From NCBI GenBank assembly GCA_003444595.1, contig DLUO01000001.1, forward strand, positions 2,565 to 7,990: a DNA stretch of 5,426 bases, given 5' to 3'. Both the position numbers and the translations under genes were made by a program. The stretch comes from Bacillota bacterium. GTDB taxonomy: Bacteria; Bacillota; Dethiobacteria; DTU022; UBA8154. A model generated the notes under the pieces. The model did no database searches, had not been told where the DNA came from, and saw only the letters and a list, made by a program, of their open reading frames with translations. Shown here piece by piece: positions 1 through 5,426 of the stretch. How positions within the stretch are numbered: position 1 is the first letter of the stretch; every line of letters begins with the position of its first letter.

Positions 1-1
1 T

Positions 2-142
2 CCCGGAGGCGTTCTGGCTGTCTGGTCGGCTTCCCCGGCCCTCGCCTACCGTTTGCTTCTGGCAAAATACTTCCGTACAGTCCAGGAAAGGCAGTGCCTG
101 GAGAAAACCGGTCATACCTCCTATTTTTACCTGGCTTTTTAG
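2..142 (+). CDS. C-terminal end of a spermidine synthase-like methyltransferase (5' end outside window)
   Basis: This is an open frame entering from the left edge and ending at TAG 140-142, leaving 46 codons. The residues begin PGGVLAVWSASP, continue through a short helix ending in KYF, and finish HTSYFYLAF. This pattern (a glycine-containing turn, a beta strand with VWS, a helix, then a final strand of aromatic and small residues) is what I know from the C-terminal end of spermidine/spermine synthase-like Rossmann methyltransferases, in which 'PGGVLAVWSA' follows the catalytic strand. The SAM- or decarboxy-SAM-binding part lies outside the window, so substrate and true function cannot be judged; many such proteins are not genuine polyamine synthases. 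It runs in the same direction as the GH57-like gene, but 276 bp and a likely terminator separate them, so they are probably not one operon. The family call is moderate; the reading frame itself is fairly safe. Confidence 0.6.
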   Translation, partial: PGGVLAVWSASPALAYRLLLAKYFRTVQERQCLEKTGHTSYFYLAF

Positions 143-143
143 T

Positions 144-231
144 GCGGTATGGCGGTATGAAAGAATGTAGCGGCAATGGCGGTTAGAGGCGCAGGCTCCT
201 CTTATTTAAGTAAACGTTTATCTGCGGTATG
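144..231. repeat. Short GCGGTATG repeats (tandem pair plus one distant copy)
   Basis: The octamer GCGGTATG occurs twice in direct tandem at 144-151 and 152-159, immediately after the stop codon of the upstream gene, and a third exact copy lies at 224-231. All three are in the non-coding leader and in the same orientation. They could be half-sites for a regulator, or they could be chance. No function can be assigned from this window. Confidence 0.4.
209..222. promoter_or_regulatory. Candidate LacI/CcpA-type operator
   Basis: Bases 211-220 are a perfect 10-bp palindrome, TAAACGTTTA. The surrounding 14 bases (AGTAAACGTTTATC) match 11 of 14 positions of the idealised palindrome TGTAAACGTTTACA. 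That palindrome is typical of operators bound by LacI/GalR-family sugar repressors and the catabolite regulator CcpA, with the central CG that the hinge helix of these proteins recognises. It lies about 200 bp upstream of the GH57-like start. Control of an alpha-glucan gene by such a regulator would make sense, but no regulator gene is in the window and no clear promoter can be placed against the site. Confidence 0.35.
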
Positions 232-244
232 CAGCTGGATTTGG

Positions 245-274
245 GCGTCGAGACACAATAAGGCGACGCTTTTT
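245..274 (+). terminator. Probable intrinsic terminator of the upstream methyltransferase-like gene
   Basis: A perfect 6-bp GC-rich inverted repeat, GCGTCG (245-250) and CGACGC (264-269), encloses a 13-base loop and is followed directly by TTTTT (270-274). Two G-U pairs could extend the stem outward. It lies about 100 bp after the TAG at 140-142. The stem is short and the loop is long, so it would be a moderate terminator. It could instead act as an attenuator if the promoter for the GH57-like gene lies further upstream. Confidence 0.45.
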
Positions 275-337
275 GAAGTAACGTTATTTATCATTTATCT
301 ACGCGCATCAATATCCTGCTACTTTTGGGGTATCATA

Positions 338-374
338 TAAATGCTGCGCGTTAAGCGGGCAGCATTTAATTTTG
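338..374 (+). terminator. Hairpin with T-rich tail just upstream of the GH57-like gene (terminator or attenuator)
   Basis: Bases 338-347 (TAAATGCTGC) and 359-368 (GCAGCATTTA) form a perfect 10-bp stem around an 11-base loop, followed by ATTTTG. The outer half of the stem is AT-rich and the T-run is only four bases. It ends about 50 bp before the ATG at 419. It may be a second terminator for the upstream gene, or a leader hairpin in the GH57-like mRNA. The ATG at 341 lies inside the left arm, which argues against using it as a start codon. Confidence 0.4.
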
Positions 375-400
375 CTTTCAAAACCATACGATACTCAACT

Positions 401-412
401 GGAGGCACGAGG
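401..412 (+). promoter_or_regulatory. Ribosome binding site that decides the GH57-like start
   Basis: Two Shine-Dalgarno-like stretches precede ATG 419-421: GGAGG at 401-405 (13 bases away) and GAGG at 409-412 (6 bases away, a normal spacing). No comparable sequence precedes the in-frame ATG at 341. This supports the start at 419. Confidence 0.6.
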
Positions 413-418
413 CATTTA

Positions 419-2359
419 ATGAAAGACATCTACGTTATACTGGCGTTTCATGCTCATGAACTGCTTTGGGACCTGCCCGAGATGCTGCTCTCCTATCTGG
501 ATGAGCAAAACCCCATGAAAAATACCATTCTGGATGAAAGCTATATGAAAAAACGTAAGGATGAGGACCGTGATATTTATTCCCGCAGCATAAGGTTCGC
601 CGAAAGCTTAAATGCCCCTTTGTGCGTGGAGTATACAAACGAACTCCTGTCCCAGATCAGGGATGTCATGCCCAGGGCTTTTCAAAAGTTAAAGGAGAGC
701 TATGCCAGGGGGCGGTTATATCCGCTTTACGGTCATGCCCACCACACTCACGTTGCCCTTTTAAGGGAGGAGGAGATAATCCAGGAGATCCAGTGGAACA
801 GGCAGTACCTGCACAGCTTCATGGGTGCTGCTTATCCCAAATACAGCGGCCTGTTTTCTCCTGAAGCCTCTTATGATTATAACAGGATGAAGAGTCTGGA
901 GAGAGCAAATATCCATTATATTATTTTCCCCCACCTGAGCGAACAAAAAGCTCCCTTCTCCTTAAAAGGAGGGGGGGATTTCCAGTACAAACCGTTCCTG
1001 ATCAAGACAGAGCGGAAAAACATACTGGCTTTCCCCAGAAATTTTCCCATTTCACAGGAAATATGGCGCCCCATTACAAAGATGAAGCGGGAAGAGGTAA
1101 AATTTCAGGGGTATATGCTTGGCACTTATCCTGTTTTTGACAATGAATACCTGTATGGCCAACTGGAGAAATTTCCGGTTACGCTGGAGGAAGGGGTGGA
1201 GATCTACAAGGATGTTTTGCGCAGGGAACTGGAGAGAGCTCCTTCCGGAGGGGTGCTCGTGCATATCCAGGACCTGGAGTTGATGGATTTTGGCGACATT
1301 GCCCTGGAGATTATGGAAAAGGCCTGGAAACAAACATTGGCGGAGACAAAAGAAAACATTAAAATACATTTCGTCACGCCGGATCAATATATTGATGATG
1401 TCTTAAAAAGTGAAGGGATGAAAAGCCTGCCTGAACTGAAGTTTGACAGGATCAGTTGGGCGCCGGAAATAAGGTTGATCCTGAGGGCTGACGGGCATTA
1501 CCCTCCTCTTGGTGTGACCGGGGTCGGGCGTTATGACAGGGACAAAACAGGCCTGTACCATCATCCCCATATTTTCTGGGAAAACGGGAAGTATTTCTGC
1601 GGGATCTTTGATACCCTTGTGGAGAACTTTAACATTTCTACAGCAATTCCTGTGCACGGCGCACATTTTAACGACACCGGCTACGACTTACTGCAGGAAG
1701 AGACAGATACGCAGGTCATTATGTGCCTGAGAATCATGAAAAGGGCCTGCAACTGGGGGTGGAGACCGACAGAAGGCCGACAGAAGCTCCCTTACCTTAA
1801 AGGTTTCTTGCTCTGTTCCGCTCTTTTAAAGAAGATGGAAGAGTACCCTGCTGAGTTGCTCCTGAGCCGCCGGCTGCAAAGCTTGGACGAAAGGAATATT
1901 GTTGGGATCGTCAGGATGCTGGATATTTTTATTGACAGCCGTATTAATTATCTAAAATACGGGATGGAGCGTCTGGCCCGGGAAAAAGGGGTTGACCTGG
2001 CATCGGCATACAGTGAGATCGAGCACGTCTTTAAATGGAAGGAAATGGCCATTGAGAAAGCGCTGCAGCTTTATGCTGTTAACAAAGCGGAGACGGAGAG
2101 CGCCGAAAAGGTAAAAAAAGTGCTGGAACTGCTGCGCGATTACTGCCAGGCCGTTTTTATGTCCACAGAGCATATTCAAAGGCTCTGGGGGAAACTAAAG
2201 GATGATACAGAATACCTGGTGGAAAAAATGTATGAATATCTTTACGATCTTTACCCGCCTCTTTTCCCCTCCATGGTGAACGCCATTGATGCCATGGAGC
2301 CGCAGCAGATAGAGGAATTTTTTACCGGCTTACAGAAAAGTGTACCGACGGCAGTATGA
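419..2359 (+). CDS. Glycoside hydrolase family 57-like protein (alpha-glucan-active, exact activity unknown)
   Basis: The product is 646 residues from ATG 419, beginning MKDIYVILAFHAHELLWDLP. The frame is open back to ATG 341, but that codon sits in a hairpin without a ribosome site, and the GH57 fold normally starts with a strand leading into the HxH motif, here H11-A-H13. The other GH57 landmarks follow in order. A GHAHHTH segment lies at 105-111. GLFSPEASYD at 144-153 has E149 at the position of the GH57 catalytic nucleophile. HIQDLELMDFGD at 282-293 resembles the fourth conserved region carrying the acid/base aspartate (D285 or D290). Residues from about 370 include a His-rich stretch (H381, H382, H384) and the aromatic motif CNWGWRP (444-450), then a mainly helical C-terminal part. 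There is no signal peptide, so it is probably cytoplasmic. GH57 members include amylases, 4-alpha-glucanotransferases and branching enzymes; which reaction this one performs is not evident. Its neighbours treZ and treT point to glycogen, maltodextrin or trehalose turnover. Confidence 0.78.
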   Translation: MKDIYVILAFHAHELLWDLPEMLLSYLDEQNPMKNTILDESYMKKRKDEDRDIYSRSIRFAESLNAPLCVEYTNELLSQIRDVMPRAFQKLKESYARGRLYPLYGHAHHTHVALLREEEIIQEIQWNRQYLHSFMGAAYPKYSGLFSPEASYDYNRMKSLERANIHYIIFPHLSEQKAPFSLKGGGDFQYKPFLIKTERKNILAFPRNFPISQEIWRPITKMKREEVKFQGYMLGTYPVFDNEYLYGQLEKFPVTLEEGVEIYKDVLRRELERAPSGGVLVHIQDLELMDFGDIALEIMEKAWKQTLAETKENIKIHFVTPDQYIDDVLKSEGMKSLPELKFDRISWAPEIRLILRADGHYPPLGVTGVGRYDRDKTGLYHHPHIFWENGKYFCGIFDTLVENFNISTAIPVHGAHFNDTGYDLLQEETDTQVIMCLRIMKRACNWGWRPTEGRQKLPYLKGFLLCSALLKKMEEYPAELLLSRRLQSLDERNIVGIVRMLDIFIDSRINYLKYGMERLAREKGVDLASAYSEIEHVFKWKEMAIEKALQLYAVNKAETESAEKVKKVLELLRDYCQAVFMSTEHIQRLWGKLKDDTEYLVEKMYEYLYDLYPPLFPSMVNAIDAMEPQQIEEFFTGLQKSVPTAV

Positions 2360-2372
2360 CGCTCTCCTGTGG

Positions 2373-4193
2373 CTAAAGCCCATTTGTAGATTCCAGGACA
2401 ATCATTCCTTTCTTTTCCAGCACATCGCTGTCTCCTTCCCTGTTTCCTCCGTATTTTTTCCACCCCGCATTGAAAATTTGTTTTCCCTTGCTTGCAGGAA
2501 GGGGAAAATCGTTCTCTCCCAGGTTAAAAAGCGCTGTAAGCTCAACGCTGCCGTGCCACCTGCGGATTTCCACCAGTTGGCTTTCCTTGTCTACTGTTAC
2601 TTCAGTGTTTTCTTTATCCAGGTTGCTGAGCGCGGGATGGGATTTCCTGAGGGTGATTAAATCCCGGTAGAAGGCAAACATCTGTTTATTTTGTTCATCC
2701 CAGTTCTCCCGGGGTGTAAGTCTGGAGCTGAAAAAGGTGCTGTCTTCTTCGGGATCAGGGAAATTATCCCAGCCGAATGCTTTAAATTCTTCTTTCCTTC
2801 CCTGAGATACTGCTGCTTTGAGTTTGGGGTCCTCATAGTCGGTAAAAAATAAAAAGGGATTTTTTTCGGCATATTCTTCACCCATAAAAAGTAAAGGTAT
2901 ATAAGGAGAAAAAAACAACAGTCCTGCAGCAATCTTTAAGGAAGGAAAATCCACCAGGGCGCCGAGTCTTTCCCCGCCGGCCCGGTTCCCTACCTGATCG
3001 TGATTTTGAATAGAGACTACAAATTGAGCACCGGGGTTTCGGGAGGCGTCACTGCCGCGGTTTTTCTGCCAGAATTGCGAATATTCGCCGGTGTAGAGGT
3101 AGTTTTTATAGACCTTCGGCAGATCCTCCAGCCGCCCGTAATCGATATAGTAGCCTTGTTTCTCTCCAGTTAAGACGGTGTGCACACAGTGATGAAAGTC
3201 GTCCATCCACTGCGCATCAATGCCGTAGCCTCCTTTATCCGGCGGGTTAATGATTTTAACGTTATTTTCATCGGTTTCGGCGATCAGCCATATCCGGCGG
3301 TTCAAAGCAGCGGCTGTTTTTTTAGCCGTCGAAGATATTTCTTGCAAGATGTGTGTGGGGCTTTCATCTTTGATGGAATGGATAGCGTCCAGCCTCAACC
3401 CGTCGAAATGGTATTCTTCCAACCAGTAACGGACATTATCCAGGACCATGGAGCGCATCATCTCACAGTACTGATCGTCGAAATTTACAGCAGCACCCCA
3501 GGGAGTGGCGTGTTTTAAGGTGAAATAGGGGCCGTAGGCAGGGAGATAGTTTCCTTCCGGCCCCAGATGGTTGTAAACCACATCAAGTATGGCGGCCAAT
3601 CCTTTTTGATGGCAGCGGTCAATCAAATATTTTAAATCATCGGGAGAGCCGTAATTCTTATTGACGCTGAATAGATTGGCTCCGTCATACCCCCAGTTCC
3701 ATTTTCCGGGGGTCTGGGTGACAGGCATCAGTTCAATAGTGTTTACTCCCAGCTCCAAAAGGTAGTCGAGCCTCTCTGCTGCCGCTCTAAAAGTCCCTTC
3801 CGGGGTGAAAGCGCCGATATGCAGCTCGTAGATGATCAGTTCGCTTAAGTCCTTTCCCTTCCAGCCCTGGTCGTTCCACTGATATTTTTGATGGTCGATC
3901 ACCTGGGAGAAACCGTGGACACCTTCCGGCTGAAAATGGGAATATGGATCAGGAAAGTCACCTTCACCATCGATTCTAAATTTGTACAACATCTCTTGAG
4001 CTGCATTTTCGATAAGGGCGCTATAGATATGGGGTTCTTCCTCGGACATAGGGACAACTGTCTCTCCGGCCGCATTTTTAAGCAGGAGCTCAACTTTTTT
4101 TTTGTTAAAGGCAAAGACCCGAAACTCAGCCCTGCCCGTTTGCTTATCTAAAATAGTCGCTCCCATTTTTCTCATACACTTTAATATAACCAT
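2373..4193 (-). CDS. treZ: Malto-oligosyltrehalose trehalohydrolase (TreZ, GH13)
   Basis: The product is 606 residues, the usual size for TreZ, which hydrolyses the alpha-1,4 bond next to the terminal trehalose unit of malto-oligosyltrehalose and releases free trehalose in the cytoplasm. An N-terminal beta-sandwich domain (about 12-100, CBM48/early-set type) precedes the catalytic barrel. The GH13 regions are DVVYNH (204-209), GLRLDAIHS with nucleophile D269, LIAETDEN with acid/base E306, and QNHDQVGNR with D399. TreZ-specific stretches include WNWGYDGANLFSVNKNYG (165-182), NHLGPEGNYLPAYGPYFT (208-225) and TPWGAAVNFD (230-239), which separate it from glycogen branching enzyme. Residues about 530-606 form the C-terminal beta domain. 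The start is uncertain: ATG 4193 follows an in-frame TAA by one codon and has no clear ribosome site, and ATGs at 4175 and 4166 (residues 7 and 10) are alternatives, the last giving MGATILD, a family-like beginning. It is divergent from treT and convergent with the GH57-like gene. Confidence 0.93.
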   Translation of the reverse strand: MVILKCMRKMGATILDKQTGRAEFRVFAFNKKKVELLLKNAAGETVVPMSEEEPHIYSALIENAAQEMLYKFRIDGEGDFPDPYSHFQPEGVHGFSQVIDHQKYQWNDQGWKGKDLSELIIYELHIGAFTPEGTFRAAAERLDYLLELGVNTIELMPVTQTPGKWNWGYDGANLFSVNKNYGSPDDLKYLIDRCHQKGLAAILDVVYNHLGPEGNYLPAYGPYFTLKHATPWGAAVNFDDQYCEMMRSMVLDNVRYWLEEYHFDGLRLDAIHSIKDESPTHILQEISSTAKKTAAALNRRIWLIAETDENNVKIINPPDKGGYGIDAQWMDDFHHCVHTVLTGEKQGYYIDYGRLEDLPKVYKNYLYTGEYSQFWQKNRGSDASRNPGAQFVVSIQNHDQVGNRAGGERLGALVDFPSLKIAAGLLFFSPYIPLLFMGEEYAEKNPFLFFTDYEDPKLKAAVSQGRKEEFKAFGWDNFPDPEEDSTFFSSRLTPRENWDEQNKQMFAFYRDLITLRKSHPALSNLDKENTEVTVDKESQLVEIRRWHGSVELTALFNLGENDFPLPASKGKQIFNAGWKKYGGNREGDSDVLEKKGMIVLESTNGL

Positions 4194-4293
4194 CTTTTAA
4201 TTTTTCTATGATTTTGCAGCCATGCTCTCTGTTTAAGGTTCTTTGTCCTGGTTAAATTATTAATATGAAAAAAATAAGAGGAGAAATAAATCT
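4194..4293. promoter_or_regulatory. Divergent treZ-treT promoter region
   Basis: These 100 bases separate the two divergent start codons and must hold the promoters of at least treT, and probably treZ. The part near treT is strongly AT-rich. TAATAT at 4261-4266 is a fair candidate for a -10 box on the + strand, but I see no convincing -35 at the correct distance. No good -35/-10 pair stands out for treZ on the - strand. No strong palindromic operator is visible here, unlike the leader of the GH57-like gene. Confidence 0.45.
4279..4283 (+). promoter_or_regulatory. Ribosome binding site of treT
   Basis: AGGAG, within AAGAGGAGA, lies 10 bases before ATG 4294. It is a strong Shine-Dalgarno sequence with a slightly long but acceptable spacing, and it fixes the treT start. 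The contrast with the poorly matched region before treZ suggests that treT is the better translated of the divergent pair. Confidence 0.75.
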
Positions 4294-5426
4294 ATGCAGT
4301 TGGTAACCTTAAAAAAGAAAAATTTTAATGATTATCGAAGGTTTATGGAGCAAGAAACCGCGTTTGAGCTCGATTTTTTAGTTGATAAGCTGAAGGGGAA
4401 AAAGATCGCCATGATTAATGCCACCGCCTATGGGGGAGGCGTAGCGGAAAAGCTACATTCCCTTGTCCCCCTGATGCAGGATATGGGTGTGGATATTGAC
4501 TGGTGGACTATTCTGGGAAACGAGGAGTTTTATAATGTCACCAAAAGGTTTCATAACTGTCTGCAGGGACAGGAGGGCGAACTCTCCGGCAGTGAAATGG
4601 AAATTTACCTTAAATACAATCAGATAAACGCCTCTTATATGAAAGACTGGTACTATGATTTCATTGTCATCCATGATCCGCAGCCCGCTGCTTTAATCGA
4701 ATCGCGTGGGAAGGAGTGGCATGAAAAATGGATCTGGCGGTGCCATATCGATACTTCTTTTCCCAATCAGGAGTACTGGGATTTTTTATACCGTTACATA
4801 GTACAATATGATGCTCTAATTTTCACCATGCCTGATTACGTCAAGGATGGAGCCGCCTTTAAAAACATTACGTTTATTACCCCCTCCATCGATCCTCTCA
4901 GTCTAAAAAATATTATCCTTGATAAAGAAGAGGCCAGGGCGATTATCTCCAGGTTTGGCGTCGACGTAAGCCGCCCGTTAATTTCACAGGTTTCCCGGTT
5001 TGATCCCTGGAAGGATCCCCTGGGGGTGATCGATGCCTACAAAATAGTGAAAAAGGATTTTCCCAGCGTTCAACTGGCGCTGGTAGGCTCCATGGCTTCC
5101 GATGATCCGGAGGGTTGGGATTATCTTTACAGGACCCTGCGGCGGGCCGGCGAGGATTATGACATTAAAGTCGTTACCAATTTCAACGGTATTTCGGACC
5201 TGGAGGTTAATGCCTTTCAAACAGCCTCGGATATTATACTGCAGAAGTCGCTCCGCGAAGGCTTTGGGCTTACCGTGGCAGAAAGTCTGTGGAAGGGGAC
5301 CCCGGTAATAGGTGGGAACGTGGGGGGCATAAAGTTGCAGATCGAAGACGGGGTTACCGGTTACCTGGTGAACACGGTAGAAGAGTGCGCGGAAAAGGTA
5401 TTAACGCTGCTGAGAAATCCGGTTTT
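4294..5426 (+). CDS. treT: Trehalose synthase TreT, glycosyltransferring (GT4), 3' end outside window
   Basis: This frame stays open from ATG 4294 to the right edge, giving 377 codons of a protein that is usually a little over 400 residues, so only the last few tens are missing. TreT transfers glucose from ADP- or UDP-glucose to glucose to give trehalose, and runs in reverse in some organisms. It has the GT-B fold. The N-terminal domain has the glycine-rich acceptor loop NATAYGGGVAEKLHSLVPLM (42-61) and FIVIHDPQPAAL. The C-terminal nucleotide-sugar domain has SRFDPWKDPLGVIDAYK (from 234), ALVGSMASDDPEGW, DLEVNAFQTASDI, and the GT4 E-x7-E motif EGFGLTVAE with E322 and E330. These stretches match the TreT group first described in Thermococcales, and less closely the related retaining trehalose phosphorylases, which cannot be fully excluded. 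Divergent treZ supports a trehalose role. No signal peptide is visible; it is probably cytoplasmic. Confidence 0.93.
   Translation, partial: MQLVTLKKKNFNDYRRFMEQETAFELDFLVDKLKGKKIAMINATAYGGGVAEKLHSLVPLMQDMGVDIDWWTILGNEEFYNVTKRFHNCLQGQEGELSGSEMEIYLKYNQINASYMKDWYYDFIVIHDPQPAALIESRGKEWHEKWIWRCHIDTSFPNQEYWDFLYRYIVQYDALIFTMPDYVKDGAAFKNITFITPSIDPLSLKNIILDKEEARAIISRFGVDVSRPLISQVSRFDPWKDPLGVIDAYKIVKKDFPSVQLALVGSMASDDPEGWDYLYRTLRRAGEDYDIKVVTNFNGISDLEVNAFQTASDIILQKSLREGFGLTVAESLWKGTPVIGGNVGGIKLQIEDGVTGYLVNTVEECAEKVLTLLRNPV

Noticed and set aside
1..186. A second open frame (frame 1) over the left edge, ending at TAG 184-186
   Set aside because: Its translation is rich in G, P and R with no family pattern. 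The frame ending at 142 gives a recognisable methyltransferase-like C-terminus.
341..418. Extension of the GH57-like gene upstream to ATG 341 (26 extra residues)
   Set aside because: This ATG lies in the left arm of a perfect 10-bp hairpin with no ribosome site, the added residues do not look like a domain, and GH57 proteins begin near the strand leading to the HxH motif. ATG 419 has GAGG at normal spacing.
968..977. GGAGGGGGGG inside the GH57-like gene as an internal ribosome site or phase-variable tract
   Set aside because: No start codon follows at a suitable distance, the reading frame is intact through it (a Gly-Gly-Gly turn), and a 7-G run alone is weak evidence for phase variation.
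2371..2381. GGCTaaAGCC as a shared terminator hairpin between the convergent genes
   Set aside because: The stem is 4 bp with a 2-base loop and no adjacent T-run; it cannot form a stable terminator.
2340..2660. Plus-strand open frames over the 3' part of treZ
   Set aside because: They lie antisense to a clear GH13 gene, and their translations show no family motifs and no good ribosome site.
2373..4193. Reading the GH13 gene as glycogen branching enzyme (GlgB)
   Set aside because: The length, the stretch WNWGYDGANLFSVNKNYG and the NHLGPEGNYLPAYGPYFT region are those of TreZ; GlgB has different sequences in these regions.
4984..5220. Minus-strand open frame inside treT
   Set aside because: It is antisense to the conserved nucleotide-sugar domain of TreT and is explained by codon bias of the real gene.
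1..5426. CRISPR arrays, tRNA or rRNA genes, insertion sequences and attachment sites
   Set aside because: No spaced repeat array, transposase or integrase motif, terminal inverted repeats or tRNA-like cloverleaf was seen. Nearly all of the window is occupied by four metabolic or housekeeping-type coding regions.

Overview
The window looks like a bacterial chromosome segment of moderate GC content, with G-rich Shine-Dalgarno sequences (AGGAG, GAGG) and short intergenic gaps. This style, and the flavour of the three main proteins, fit a Firmicute, most likely a clostridial anaerobe of the Peptococcaceae/Syntrophomonas kind. That placement is an inference from protein character; no rRNA or other marker is present.

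Layout. Bases 2-142 (+) hold the last 46 codons of a gene resembling the C-terminus of spermidine-synthase-like class I methyltransferases. Bases 143-418 are non-coding. They carry a tandem 8-bp repeat, a perfect TAAACGTTTA palindrome resembling a LacI/CcpA-type operator, a hairpin plus T-run that probably terminates the upstream gene, and a second hairpin close to the next start. Bases 419-2359 (+) encode a 646-residue protein of the glycoside hydrolase 57 type (alpha-glucan-active superfamily) with divergent motifs. Bases 2373-4193 (-) encode malto-oligosyltrehalose trehalohydrolase (TreZ, GH13), ending only 13 bp from the GH57-like gene in convergent orientation. Bases 4194-4293 are a 100-bp AT-rich divergent promoter region. 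Bases 4294-5426 (+) encode the trehalose glycosyltransferring synthase TreT (GT4); the window ends before its stop codon.

Function. The three main genes form an alpha-glucan/trehalose neighbourhood. TreZ releases trehalose from malto-oligosyltrehalose made from glycogen or maltodextrin. TreT makes, or in reverse splits, trehalose using NDP-glucose and glucose. The GH57-like enzyme probably trims or rearranges alpha-glucans, but its exact reaction cannot be read from the sequence. TreY, the usual partner of TreZ, is not in the window. The window does not contain an obviously new multi-gene system. The least understood parts are the GH57-like protein and the regulatory leader in front of it.
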